This document shows, piece by piece, positions 25,605 through 34,933 of a stretch of 64,000 nt of DNA. The stretch comes from Streptomyces sp. ISL-43 (lineage in GTDB: Bacteria; Actinomycetota; Actinomycetes; Streptomycetales; Streptomycetaceae). Position 1 is the first letter of the stretch. Every line of letters starts with the position of its first letter. The stretch is from contig NZ_JAGGOT010000011.1 in the NCBI RefSeq assembly GCF_018614195.1, forward strand, positions 1 to 64,000, written 5' to 3'. Under the pieces are notes generated by a model that saw only the letters and a program-made list of their open reading frames with translations, was not told the DNA's origin and did no database searches. The position numbers and the translations under genes are program-made.

Positions 25605-28055
25605 TCAGCCGCCCGTACGGGTGCCCGTGCCCTTGGCGGCGTCGAGGGCGTACACGCAGCGGTCCTTGCTGCACGCGTAGACCACGCCCGCCTCGGCCAC
25701 CGGGGCTCCGGTGATCTCCCCGCCCGTGGCCAGCTTCCAGCGGAGCTGGCCGCCCGCCGCGTCGAGGGTGTACAGGCAGTGGTCGGCCGACCCGAAGTGG
25801 ACCCGGCCGTCCGCGACCGCCGGCGAGCCGGTGATCTCGCCGCCCGCCGCGAACCGCCACTTCGGGGTGCCGGTGACCGCGTCGAGCGTGTACACGGCGC
25901 TGCCCGCGCCCAGGTGGACGTTGCCGGCGGCGATCAGGACCGGGTCCGCCGCCGGGCGGGGCTCGGTGGCGATGCGCCAGCGGTCCTTGCCGGTGGCCGC
26001 GTCCAGGGCGTAGACGGTGCCCAGGTAGTCGGCGAGGTAGACGCCGCCGCCCGTGACGGCCGCGCCGGGCGCGAAGGCCGGGGGCGCCAGGAACACGGCG
26101 GGGGCCTCGAAGTGCCAGCGGACCCGGCCGGAGGCCCGGTCGATGGAGATCACCCGGGTGCCCGCGCAGACGTACACGTTGCCGTCCGGCGCCGGGGCGA
26201 CGCGCACCGGCACGTTTCCGCAGGAGGCGGCGTCGCCGACCGGGTACGACCAGGACTCGCGGCCGGAGCGGGCGTCCAGGGCGCGCAGCCGCGCGTCCTG
26301 CCACACGTAGACGGTGCCGTCGTCGAGGACGGGCGCCGCCTCGACGGTCTCGAAGTCGCTCTGCGCGCCCGTCAGCGCCCACAGCTTGTGTCCGCTGGAC
26401 GCTTCCCAGGCCTGTACGCCGCCCCCGCGCGTGGCGGTGATCACGGTGCCCCGGTCGGCGCGCAGGGCGTACACCCAGGCGTCGGTGGACAGCCGCCACC
26501 GCTCGGAGCCGTCGGTGGAGTCGAGGGCGTAGAGGGAGGGGCCGTCGGAGGCGTGGATCCGGCCGTCGGCGACGGCCATGGACCAGGCGACGTCGCGGGT
26601 CTTGAACTGGCGGCGGCCGCTGGCCACGTCCAGGGCGTGGACCTCGAAGGAGGTGACGTAGAGCAGGTCGCCGGCGACGGTCGGGGTGCCCCAGACCTCG
26701 TTCGACATGCGGAAGCGCCAGGGCCGCCAGCGCCCGCTGTCGGGAGCCGGTCCGGGCGCCGGTACGGAGGGCACGGGCGCGGGGCCCGCCACCGAGCCGC
26801 CGCCGGGCGGGCGGATCCAGCCGGTCGCCGAGTCCGCGGCGGCGGCGTGGGCGGCCGGCGCGGAGGCGGAGGCCTGCGGGCCGGGGCCGATCGGGACCGG
26901 GGAGCCGCCGAGGCGCACGGGCTCGCCGGAGGGGGCCATCGGGGGGTGCTCGGGGCGCTGCGGGACGGCCTGGCCGGTCCTCGGGTCCATCCACGGGTCG
27001 GCTCCGCCGCGCGGCCGGCGGTGCGTGGCGGGTCCGGAGCCGAGCCCCGGGGCGAGAACCGGGGCGGGCACGTGGGCGCTGGGCGCCGGTACGGCGGCCG
27101 CGGCGGAGGCTGCCGCCGAGGCGGCTGCCGCTGCCACGGCGGCCGCGGCAGCGGCGTTGCGGTGGCCCGCCCGGCGGGCCTCGATCATCGCGACGGCCCG
27201 GGTGGGCAGCCACGCCGAGGCGGTGCCGCTCTCGTCGCCGCCCTCGAAGAGGTGCGGGGCGAGCTGCGCCTGCAGGTCGGCCGGGGTGGGCCGCAGCGTG
27301 GCGTCCATCTGCATACAGGATTCGATGAGCGGGCGGAGCTCGTCGGGGAGCCCCTCCAGGTTGGGGCCCTCGCGCAGCAGCATGAAGACCGTCTCCACCG
27401 GGTTCGCCCCGTGGTACGGCGGGTGCCCGGTGGCGGCGAAGACCAGCGTCGAGCCGAGCGAGAAGACGTCGCTGGCGCCCTTGACGCTGCGCGAGTCCTT
27501 CGCCTGTTCGGGCGACATGTAGGCGGGGGTGCCGACGGCGACGTTCGTCATGGTCAGGCGGGTGTTGGAGACGCCGCTGGCGATGCCGAAGTCGATCACG
27601 CGCGGGCCGTCCTCGACGACGAGCACGTTGGACGGCTTCAGGTCGCGGTGGACCAGCCCCGCCCCGTGGATGGACTGCAGGGCCTCGGCGATGCCGGCCG
27701 CGAGCCACCGTACGGCCTGGGCGGGCATGGGCCCGCACTCGTTGACGATCTCCTCCAGGGAGGGCGCCGGCACGTAGGCGGTCGCCAGCCACGGCACGGC
27801 CGCGCGCGGGTCCGCGTCGACGACGGCCGCGGTGTAGAAGCCTGAGACGGCGCGGGCCGCCTCCACCTCGCGGGTGAAGCGCACGCGGAACAGCTGGTCC
27901 TCGGCGAGCTCGGTGCGCACCGTCTTGATCGCGACCCGCCGGCCGGACGCCGACCGGGCGAGATAGACCAGCCCCATGCCGCCGGCTCCGAGCCGTCCCA
28001 GCACCTCGAAGGGGCCGATCCGTCTCGGGTCGTGCTGCGTCAGCTGCTCCACCAC
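25605..28055 (-). CDS. Ser/Thr protein kinase with PQQ-like beta-propeller
   Basis: 816-aa Hanks-type kinase fused to a sensor propeller. The kinase domain (about residues 10-270) has [14 protein letters not shown], the VAIK lysine, [14 protein letters not shown] and the activation-segment [10 protein letters not shown]. Residues 285-330 include a long Ala-rich stretch, then a Pro/Gly linker to about 445. The C-terminal half holds repeats of the form DG-x-VY-x-ALDA-x-G, typical of PQQ-like seven- or eight-bladed propellers; AfsK has the same plan. No clear transmembrane helix is seen. Such kinases can phosphorylate AfsR. The GTG at 28055 (or 28052) follows GGAGG. Confidence 0.88.
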   Translation of the reverse strand: MVEQLTQHDPRRIGPFEVLGRLGAGGMGLVYLARSASGRRVAIKTVRTELAEDQLFRVRFTREVEAARAVSGFYTAAVVDADPRAAVPWLATAYVPAPSLEEIVNECGPMPAQAVRWLAAGIAEALQSIHGAGLVHRDLKPSNVLVVEDGPRVIDFGIASGVSNTRLTMTNVAVGTPAYMSPEQAKDSRSVKGASDVFSLGSTLVFAATGHPPYHGANPVETVFMLLREGPNLEGLPDELRPLIESCMQMDATLRPTPADLQAQLAPHLFEGGDESGTASAWLPTRAVAMIEARRAGHRNAAAAAAVAAAAASAAASAAAAVPAPSAHVPAPVLAPGLGSGPATHRRPRGGADPWMDPRTGQAVPQRPEHPPMAPSGEPVRLGGSPVPIGPGPQASASAPAAHAAAADSATGWIRPPGGGSVAGPAPVPSVPAPGPAPDSGRWRPWRFRMSNEVWGTPTVAGDLLYVTSFEVHALDVASGRRQFKTRDVAWSMAVADGRIHASDGPSLYALDSTDGSERWRLSTDAWVYALRADRGTVITATRGGGVQAWEASSGHKLWALTGAQSDFETVEAAPVLDDGTVYVWQDARLRALDARSGRESWSYPVGDAASCGNVPVRVAPAPDGNVYVCAGTRVISIDRASGRVRWHFEAPAVFLAPPAFAPGAAVTGGGVYLADYLGTVYALDAATGKDRWRIATEPRPAADPVLIAAGNVHLGAGSAVYTLDAVTGTPKWRFAAGGEITGSPAVADGRVHFGSADHCLYTLDAAGGQLRWKLATGGEITGAPVAEAGVVYACSKDRCVYALDAAKGTGTRTGG

Positions 28056-28304
28056 TGGCCTCCACACCCATCCCCGTACGGGCTCCCTCTCGGGCCCGCT
28101 CTTTCCACAAGCACGCCACCAGCACGCGCGCCGGCACGAGGCGGTCGGCCCGTGCGGCGTCTCACCGCGGGGCGCCGCCCGCGGTCGCGCAACCCCGATT
28201 CTGTCAGGCCCCGGCCGGGTCCGGCCCCGGGTACGCGGGCGGGTTCGTGCGGGGACCGGTGGCGGGGCCGTGCGCGCGTGCCCGCGCGCCCGCCGTGCGC
28301 CCCG

Positions 28305-29114
28305 CTACGAGCCCGGCCAGGGGCCCGGTTTGGTGCGGGGTTCCGAGAGCAGCCCGAAGACCGCTCCCTGATTGTCCGCGACGACCGCGATCCGCCCGTA
28401 AGGGGTGTCGAAGGGGTCCGCGGTCACCCGTCCGCCCAGGCGCTGCACCATGGCGACGGACTGGTCGCAGTCCGGGACGGCGAAGTACACGAGGAAGTGC
28501 GCGGGCATGATGTCCGGAAAGGCGTCGGTGATGAGGCTGCGGCCCATGACGGCGCTGTCCGGGCCGGGCGCGCTGCCGGGCGGAGACCAGATGCGGTATT
28601 CGACGTCGCCGGAGGCGTCCTGGTCCTGGGGGACATAGCCGAAGACCTTGGCGTAGAAGACGTCCACGGCGTCGCGGGCACGGGTGTAGACCTCGGTCCA
28701 GCAGTACGTGTAGGGCTCCTGCTGGGCGTCGAAGCCGTGGTGGGTGCCGGGCTGCCACAGTCCGAAGACGGCCCCGCCGGGGTCGGCGGCCATCGCGGCG
28801 GTCCCGTACGGGCCGACCGGCATCGGGTCCATCACCAGCTGGCCGCCGGCGGCGCGGATGCGCTGGGCGCAGGCGTACGCGTCGGTCGTGTAGAGGTACA
28901 CCCCCCAGACGGTCGGCATGCGCCCGTCGGGTTTGGGGGCGAGGGCGGCGACGTTGCGGCCGCGGCTGTAGGCCTGCGTGTAGTGGCCGTACTGGGCCCC
29001 GGCGCTGTCGGCGAAGGTCCACCCGAAGAGCTCACCGTAGAAGCGCTTGCCCGCCTCGACGTCCGGCAGGGAGGCGTCGACCCAGCAGGGAGCGCCTTCC
29101 GCGAATGCGGCCAT
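28305..29114 (-). CDS. Tandem VOC (glyoxalase-fold) protein
   Basis: 269-aa protein of two vicinal-oxygen-chelate modules (about residues 8-130 and 138-262). Each has the SLPDVEAGKRFYGELFGW-like start and a D-x-GGAVFGLW-type end. The fold binds metals in dioxygenases and glyoxalases, or binds drugs in resistance proteins, and the metal ligands are not clear. A related two-module protein lies at 40128-40904. The ATG at 29114 has GGAAGGAA upstream. Confidence 0.82.
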   Translation of the reverse strand: MAAFAEGAPCWVDASLPDVEAGKRFYGELFGWTFADSAGAQYGHYTQAYSRGRNVAALAPKPDGRMPTVWGVYLYTTDAYACAQRIRAAGGQLVMDPMPVGPYGTAAMAADPGGAVFGLWQPGTHHGFDAQQEPYTYCWTEVYTRARDAVDVFYAKVFGYVPQDQDASGDVEYRIWSPPGSAPGPDSAVMGRSLITDAFPDIMPAHFLVYFAVPDCDQSVAMVQRLGGRVTADPFDTPYGRIAVVADNQGAVFGLLSEPRTKPGPWPGS

Positions 29115-29203
29115 GAGCCCGGTTCCTTCCGTTGTGCGGAGGTGTGTACCCTCCGCCGTACTCGCCCAGCCATGTACCTCCGGATCATGATGTGCCCGAA
29201 AAC

Positions 29204-29212
29204 TTGTCCACA
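29204..29212 (+). promoter_or_regulatory. DnaA-box-like nonamer
   Basis: TTGTCCACA equals the Streptomyces DnaA box consensus. It lies upstream of the TetR gene. A second copy with the same flank (CAGCCTGT-like) is at 47155-47163. Confidence 0.45.
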
Positions 29213-29395
29213 GCCTGTTGATAAGACTATTCGGGGGATAGGTCCCCAAGTCGAATGGCGCGCCCGGGGCGCCCGCTCGGCCGAAAGAGACCGCCCACCC
29301 CGGCCCGGACAGGTGTACGCCCAGGCCAGGCGCCTCGTAACCCCATTTGCAGGCGGCCGAATCGCGCCCCGATCACCCCTCGGTAAGCTGACGGC

Positions 29396-30043
29396 ATGAC
29401 AGGACAAGTACGCACCGTCGACGGCCGCGTTGCCGGCCGGCGCGGTCAGGCGACGAGGCAGAAGCTGCTCGACTGCCTCAGCGAGATGCTCAGCTCCTCG
29501 CCGTACCGCGACGTCAAAGTGATCGACGTCGCCCGCAAGGCCGGCACCTCCCCCGCGACCTTCTACCAGTACTTCCCGGACGTCGAGGGCGCCGTCCTGG
29601 AGATCGCCGAGCGCATGGCCAACGAGGGTGCGCAGCTGACCTCGTTGGTCGAGGGACGCGCGTGGGTCGGCAAGGCCGGGTGGGCCGCGGCCGAGGAACT
29701 GGTCGAGGGATTCCTGGACTTCTGGCGGCGCAACGACGCCATCCTGCGGGTCGTCGACCTCGGCGCGGCCGAGGGCGACAAGCGGTTCTACAAGATCCGT
29801 ATGAAGATCCTCAACTCCGTCACCAACTCCCTCACGGAGTCGATGAAGGAGCTCCAGGCCAAGGGCAAGGTCGACAAGGACGTCAGCCCGGCCGCGATGG
29901 CCGGTTCGCTGGTCGCGATGCTGGCCGCGGTCGCCTCGCACCAGAAGGGCTTCCAGACCTGGGGCGTCAAGCAGGCCGAACTGAAGCCGAACCTGGCGCT
30001 CCTGGTGCACCTGGGCATCACGGGCAAGAAGCCCACGAAGTAA
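29396..30043 (+). CDS. TetR-family transcriptional regulator
   Basis: 215-aa regulator with an N-terminal TetR helix-turn-helix (about residues 15-60: LLDCLSEMLSSSPY, VIDVARKAGTSPATFYQYFPD) and an all-helical ligand domain. It starts the catabolic region and is the only TetR protein in the window, so it is the first candidate to bind the CTGAC-N5-GTCAG boxes. No such box lies in front of its own gene. The ligand could be an acyl-CoA made by the regulon, as in KstR-type regulators (inference). No good ribosome binding site precedes the ATG, so the mRNA may be leaderless. Confidence 0.85.
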   Translation: MTGQVRTVDGRVAGRRGQATRQKLLDCLSEMLSSSPYRDVKVIDVARKAGTSPATFYQYFPDVEGAVLEIAERMANEGAQLTSLVEGRAWVGKAGWAAAEELVEGFLDFWRRNDAILRVVDLGAAEGDKRFYKIRMKILNSVTNSLTESMKELQAKGKVDKDVSPAAMAGSLVAMLAAVASHQKGFQTWGVKQAELKPNLALLVHLGITGKKPTK

Positions 30044-30070
30044 GCGGCGGACCCCCACCGGGTCCGCCGC
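30044..30070 (+). terminator. Terminator of the TetR gene
   Basis: 11-bp GC-rich stem with a 5-nt loop starting at the stop codon of the TetR gene. It is followed by 18-bp tandem repeats. Confidence 0.7.
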
Positions 30071-30076
30071 CCCTTC

Positions 30077-30148
30077 GGCGGCCGTGGCCGATTCGGTGGC
30101 CGTAGCCGCATCGGCGGCCGTAGCCCTTTCGGTGGCCGTAGCCGCTTC
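30077..30148 (+). repeat. Four tandem 18-bp repeats
   Basis: Units start at 30077, 30095, 30113 and 30131, sharing GG-y-GGCCGTAGCC with small changes. They lie between the convergent TetR and reductase genes. Confidence 0.7.
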
Positions 30149-30162
30149 GGCTTCCGCCCGGA

Positions 30163-30648
30163 TCAGCGACGCTCCAGGCGGAACAACCGGATCTCGCGCT
30201 CGATGCGCGCCTGGTACGTCGCGTACGGCGGCCAGAACTTCAGCACCGCCTGCCAGGCAGCCGCGCGTTCCTCGTCCGCCAGCAGGCGGGCGCGTACGGC
30301 GATGTCCTGACCCCTCCAACTCACGTCCGCGTCAGGATTCTTGAGCAGGTTCCCGGTCCACGCCGGGTGTCCGGGGCGGCCGAAGTTCGAGCCGATCAAC
30401 AGCCAGCTCACGCCGTCGTCCTCCGGCATGCACGCGAGCGGGGTGGTGCGCGGCTCGCCGGTCTTGGCGCCCTTGGCGGTGAGGATCACGCCGGGGAGCA
30501 TCTGGGCGCTGAGGATGACCTTGCCCCGGGTCAGTTTGTGCACCGCCTTGTCCATGGCGGGGATGAAGTGCGGGGCGATCTTGGCGAACAGCATGGTCGA
30601 GGAGACCTTCTGCATCAGCTTGACGCCGACGCCGGGAGCCACAGCCAT
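30163..30648 (-). CDS. F420-type nitroreductase/deazaflavin oxidoreductase (Ddn-like)
   Basis: 161-aa split-barrel protein of the deazaflavin-dependent nitroreductase family (Ddn of M. tuberculosis). Recognisable segments are VILTAKGAKTGEPRTTPLACM, SNFGRPGHPAWTGNLLKNP and a final FWPPYATYQ. Such enzymes reduce quinones or enones using F420H2. Its start overlaps the stop of the acyl-CoA dehydrogenase gene (ATGA), so it is the second gene of that operon, under the 31874 operator. Confidence 0.85.
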   Translation of the reverse strand: MAVAPGVGVKLMQKVSSTMLFAKIAPHFIPAMDKAVHKLTRGKVILSAQMLPGVILTAKGAKTGEPRTTPLACMPEDDGVSWLLIGSNFGRPGHPAWTGNLLKNPDADVSWRGQDIAVRARLLADEERAAAWQAVLKFWPPYATYQARIEREIRLFRLERR

Positions 30649-31853
30649 CAGACGGCCACCTTCTTCGTTTCGTTCCGGGGGGCGGGAGTGAACAGGCCGG
30701 CGGCGTCGGCGGCGTGGGCGCGCAGCCGGTGGACGGGGCCGAAGAGCAGTTCGTCGGCGGCCGCCCGCTTGAAGTAGAGGTGGGCGTCGTGCTCCCAGGT
30801 GAAGCCGATGCCGCCGTGCAGCTGGATCGCCTCGCCGGCGGTGGTCCGCAGGGCTTCGAGGGCCTGGGCGAGGGCGAGGCCGCCCTGCCGGGGGTCCCAG
30901 GCGGCGTAGTAGGCGGCGGAGCGGGCCGCCTGGACCTGTACGTAGAGGTCGGCGAGCCGGTGTTTGACCGCCTGGAACGAGCCGATGGCCCGGCCGAACT
31001 GCTCGCGCTGGCGTACGTACTCCACGGTGCGGGCGAGCGCCTGCCCGGCCGCGCCGACCGCCTCGGCGGCCAGGACGGCGGCGGCGCCGCGGCCGGCGGC
31101 GGCGAGGGCACCGAGCACGTCCGCACCGGCTTCCACACCACCCTCTCCGAGCAACTCGGCTTCGACGTCCCGGAGTTGGATACGGCCCTGCGGGCGGGTC
31201 TCGTCGAGGGTGGCCTGCCGCGCCCGTACGAGGCCGGGCGCGTCCTCCCGTACGAGGAAGAGCAGCGTGCGGCTGCGGGCGAATCCCCCCGCGTGCGCGG
31301 CGACGAGCAGCAGCGCGGCGCTGTGCCCGTCGAGCACCTGGGCGACCTCCCCGTACAGCCGCCAGCCGCCGTCCACGGCGCGGGCCTGCACCCCTCCGGC
31401 GCGGCCGCCGCCGGCCCACTCGCCCAGGGCGCCGTCCCCGGTGAGCGCGAGGGCGGTGGCCAGGGCCGGGCCGGGCACGGCGAGGGCGGCGGTGAGCCCG
31501 CCGGCCGCGAGCGGCGGGAGCAGGCTGGAGCGCTGGGTGGCGGTGCCCAGGGCGGTGACCAGCGGCGCGGCGAGCACGGCGGTGGCCAGCAGCGGCGAGG
31601 GCAGCAGCACCCGCCCGGTCTCCTCGCAGGCCAGGGCCAGGTCGGCGGGGGTGCAGCCGACACCGCCGTGCTCCTCGGCCACGGCGATGCCGGGCAGTCC
31701 GAGCTGCTGGGCGAGCTGCTGCCACAGCTCGCGGTCGTATCCGGCGGCGGTGCGGACGGCGGCTTTGACCTCGTCCGGGCCGCAGCGTTTGCCCAGGACC
31801 TCGCGCAGGGTACGGCGCATCTCGTCCTGCTCCGCGGTGAAGGCGGCATCCAT
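30648..31853 (-). CDS. Acyl-CoA dehydrogenase
   Basis: 401-aa flavoprotein of the acyl-CoA dehydrogenase fold. The N-terminal helical domain begins MDAAFTAEQDEMRRTLREVL, the C-terminal part has AVKHRLADLYVQVQAARSAAY, and the end has GGIGFTWEHDAHLYFKRA. The catalytic Glu cannot be placed with certainty; proteins of this sort often form alpha2beta2 heteromers with a second dehydrogenase (FadE26-FadE27 type). The ATG at 31853 lies 20 bp from the operator. Confidence 0.88.
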   Translation of the reverse strand: MDAAFTAEQDEMRRTLREVLGKRCGPDEVKAAVRTAAGYDRELWQQLAQQLGLPGIAVAEEHGGVGCTPADLALACEETGRVLLPSPLLATAVLAAPLVTALGTATQRSSLLPPLAAGGLTAALAVPGPALATALALTGDGALGEWAGGGRAGGVQARAVDGGWRLYGEVAQVLDGHSAALLLVAAHAGGFARSRTLLFLVREDAPGLVRARQATLDETRPQGRIQLRDVEAELLGEGGVEAGADVLGALAAAGRGAAAVLAAEAVGAAGQALARTVEYVRQREQFGRAIGSFQAVKHRLADLYVQVQAARSAAYYAAWDPRQGGLALAQALEALRTTAGEAIQLHGGIGFTWEHDAHLYFKRAAADELLFGPVHRLRAHAADAAGLFTPAPRNETKKVAV

Positions 31854-31873
31854 CGTCGGGCTCCTCCCCGTAT

Positions 31874-31888
31874 CTGACGGGCCGTCAT
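31874..31888. promoter_or_regulatory. CTGAC-N5-GTCAG operator, one mismatch
   Basis: CTGAC and GTCAT arms with spacer GGGCC, 20 bp before the dehydrogenase start at 31853. It is paired with the site at 31963. Confidence 0.65.
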
Positions 31889-31962
31889 GTTAGGGCGGGT
31901 GGCGCCAGATGCACAGGGGGCGGCGGGCCCCAGTGCACGGGCAGTGCCCCACGGGCTAGAAA

Positions 31963-31977
31963 CTGACTGGCCGTCAG
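31963..31977. promoter_or_regulatory. CTGAC-N5-GTCAG operator
   Basis: Exact palindrome with spacer TGGCC, ending 15 bp before the ATG at 31993. Confidence 0.75.
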
Positions 31978-31992
31978 ATGTACCGTCGGGCC

Positions 31993-33243
31993 ATGCCCGG
32001 ACCCAAGCCCGGCCCCCTGAGCGGGCCCGCGACTCCGCCCTCCCCGTCCGCGCCCCGCCCCTCCGCGCCCCGTCCCTCCGCGCCCCGCCGCCGGGTCGCC
32101 GTCGTCGGCGTCGCCCTCTCGGACTGCGGCCGGGTCGACGGCCCCACCCCGTACGCCCTGCACGCGCAGGCCGCCCGCCGCGCGCTGGCCGACTCCGGCC
32201 TGGACCGCTCGGTCATCGACGGCTTCGCCTCGGCAGGCCTCGGCATCCTCGCGCCGGTCGAAGTGGCCGAGTACCTGGGCCTGCGCCCCACCTGGGTCGA
32301 CTCCACCTCGGTCGGCGGCTCCACCTGGGAGGTCATGGCCGCCCACGCCGCCGACGCCATCGCCGCCGGCCACGCCAACGCGGTCCTCCTCGTCTACGGA
32401 TCCACCGCGCGCGCCGACATCAAGGCCCGCCGCCGGACCTCGAACCTCTCCTTCGGCGCGCGGGGACCCCTGCAGTTCGAGGTCCCGTACGGGCACACGC
32501 TGGTCTCCAAGTACGCGATGGCCGCGCGCCGCCACATGCACGAGTACGGCACGACGCTGGAACAGCTCGCCGAGGTCGCGGTCCAGGCGCGGGCCAACGC
32601 CGCCACCAACCCCGACGCGATGTTCCGCGACCCGATAACCGTCGAGGACGTCCTGGACTCCGGCATGATCGCGGACCCGTTCACGAAGCTGAACTGCTGC
32701 ATCCGCTCGGACGGCGGCTGCGCGGTCCTGCTGGCGGCGGAGGACTACGTACCGGACACCGCGAAGGAACCGGTCTGGATCCTGGGCTCCGGCACCTCGG
32801 TCTCGCACACCACGATGTCGGAGTGGGAGGACTTCACGGTCTCCCCGGCGGCCGTCTCGGGCCGCCTGGCCTTCGCCCGCGCGGGCCTGACGCCGGCTGA
32901 CGTGGACCTCGCCGAGATCTACGACGCGTTCACCTACATGACCCTGGTGACGCTGGAGGACCTCGGCTTCTGCGCGAAGGGCGAAGGCGGCGCCTTCGTG
33001 GAGAAGGGCCGCCTCCTACGGGACGGGGAACTCCCGGTCAACACCGACGGCGGCGGCCTCTCGGCCTGCCACCCGGGCATGCGCGGCCTGTTCCTCCTGG
33101 TCGAGGCGGTCCGCCAACTACGCGGAGAGGCGGGCGAAGGCCAGGTCCGCAAACGCGGCGGAGCCCTCCCCGAGGTGGCCCTCGCGTCGGGCACGGGCGG
33201 CTGGTTCTGCTCGTCGGGGACGGTGATCCTGGGGCGCGGATGA
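31993..33243 (+). CDS. Thiolase-fold lipid-transfer protein, second copy
   Basis: 416-aa Ltp/SCP-x-like thiolase homolog, paralogous to 19463-20614. It shares MHEYGTTLEQLAEVA, ADVDLAEIYDAF and NTDGGGLSACHPG-type motifs. A Pro/Ser/Arg-rich head of about 35 residues precedes the fold. The partner DUF35 protein is likely the 34240-34743 product, on the opposite strand. An ATG at 31978 would begin directly against the operator, so 31993 is preferred; no strong ribosome binding site is seen for either, so the mRNA may be leaderless. Confidence 0.82.
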   Translation: MPGPKPGPLSGPATPPSPSAPRPSAPRPSAPRRRVAVVGVALSDCGRVDGPTPYALHAQAARRALADSGLDRSVIDGFASAGLGILAPVEVAEYLGLRPTWVDSTSVGGSTWEVMAAHAADAIAAGHANAVLLVYGSTARADIKARRRTSNLSFGARGPLQFEVPYGHTLVSKYAMAARRHMHEYGTTLEQLAEVAVQARANAATNPDAMFRDPITVEDVLDSGMIADPFTKLNCCIRSDGGCAVLLAAEDYVPDTAKEPVWILGSGTSVSHTTMSEWEDFTVSPAAVSGRLAFARAGLTPADVDLAEIYDAFTYMTLVTLEDLGFCAKGEGGAFVEKGRLLRDGELPVNTDGGGLSACHPGMRGLFLLVEAVRQLRGEAGEGQVRKRGGALPEVALASGTGGWFCSSGTVILGRG

Positions 33244-33405
33244 GGGGTGGAGCGGGCGGGGAGAAGACGGGCCCAGCCTGCCCCTGACGGCGGCTGGGTG
33301 ATCCCGGCGGGACACCGGGCGCCCAGATCGCCACGCGCTCCCCGGCCATGGCGACCGACCACCCCACCTCGCCGACCGCCCCCGCGCGTGGTGTTCCATG
33401 GCCGC

Positions 33406-34116
33406 ATGACCAGCAGCCAAGACGGCCCCGCAAGCGACGGCGGCCCCGCCGGCCGGCCCGACGACTTCCACGCCACCCTGCACTCGCTGCGCGTATGGGA
33501 CGGCCCGCTGCCCGTGTTCGACCCGGCCACCGCGCCGCGCGAGCCGCTGGCGCTGTTCCGCGAGTGGTTCACGCACGCCGCCGGGGCGGGGCAGCCGGAG
33601 CCGCACACGATGAGCCTGGCGACCGTGGACACCGACGGGCGGCCCGACGTACGCACGCTGATGCTGCACGACGCCGACGAGCGCGGCTGGCACTTCGCCT
33701 CGCACTCCACCAGTGCCAAGGGCCGGCAGCTGGCCGCGCACCCGGACGCGGCGCTCGGGTTCTACTGGCCGAGCGTGGCCCGGCAGATCCGCATCCGGGG
33801 CCGCGTCACGGCATGCGACGCGACGGAGAGCCGCGCGGACCTGGCGGTCCGCTCGCGCGGCGCGCTCGCCGCGGCGCTGACGGGCCGGCAGAGCGAGGTG
33901 CTGGGATCCGTCGAGGAGCTGGTGCGCGCCTCGGCGGCGGCGTGGGACCGCGCGGGTGCCGAGCCGGACGCGCCCGCGCCGACCTGGACGCGGTACGTAC
34001 TCGCCGCGACCGAGGTCGAGTTCTTCCAGGGCGACGCCGCGCGCAGCCACACCCGCCTCCGGTACACCCGCGCCACCCCCACCGACCCGTGGACCCGCCA
34101 CCTCCTCTGGCCGTAG
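33406..34116 (+). CDS. Pyridoxamine-phosphate-oxidase-like flavoprotein
   Basis: 236-aa FMN-binding split barrel of the PdxH type. PEPHTMSLATVDTDGRPDVRTLML, the GWHFASHSTSAKGRQL phosphate-binding segment, ALGFYWPSVARQIRIRG and a C-terminal Trp/Arg-rich end fit the family. It could oxidise pyridoxine 5'-phosphate or another FMN-dependent substrate. It lies 162 bp after the thiolase-like gene without overlap. Confidence 0.8.
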   Translation: MTSSQDGPASDGGPAGRPDDFHATLHSLRVWDGPLPVFDPATAPREPLALFREWFTHAAGAGQPEPHTMSLATVDTDGRPDVRTLMLHDADERGWHFASHSTSAKGRQLAAHPDAALGFYWPSVARQIRIRGRVTACDATESRADLAVRSRGALAAALTGRQSEVLGSVEELVRASAAAWDRAGAEPDAPAPTWTRYVLAATEVEFFQGDAARSHTRLRYTRATPTDPWTRHLLWP

Positions 34117-34185
34117 CCCGCCCGGCGGGCCGGGGCTTAGGGCCAGACGGTCAGGTGCAGCCGGATGCCTGGAAATGCTCCTTTA

Positions 34186-34200
34186 TTGACGGCCCGTCAG
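34186..34200. promoter_or_regulatory. CTGAC-N5-GTCAG-like site, one mismatch
   Basis: TTGAC and GTCAG arms with spacer GGCCC. It lies between the ends of two convergent genes, so no start codon is close by. It may be a relic or bind without function. Confidence 0.4.
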
Positions 34201-34239
34201 GGCACCCGGGTCCCACACGCACCTCGGGCGCGGCCCCCC

Positions 34240-34743
<504 letters not shown>

Positions 34744-34791
34744 AGCAGCAGTCCTCTTCGCCGAACGTCCAGGGGAGGGAGTACGCCATTT

Positions 34792-34806
34792 CTGACGTAT
34801 CGTCAG
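34792..34806. promoter_or_regulatory. CTGAC-N5-GTCAG operator
   Basis: Exact palindrome with spacer GTATC, 48 bp from the DUF35 start at 34743. It lies 127 bp before the divergent monooxygenase gene. Confidence 0.75.
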
Positions 34807-34933
34807 TTCACCGGATCCCGCCGCATCCCACAAGGCCCCACCGGGCCCCCGTGACGCCCCCGTGATCGATCCGCAATCGATTCCCTCCTCGTCCGAGACC
34901 CACCGCGCCCGCACGGCGATACGCTCACACTTC

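Noticed and set aside
30077..30148. Tandem repeats considered as a CRISPR array
   Set aside because: 18-bp units directly adjoin with no unique spacers and there are no cas genes.
34186..34200. Operator-like site between two convergent gene ends as a promoter for an overlooked gene
   Set aside because: No supported start codon lies within 100 bp in either direction; kept only as a possible relic site.
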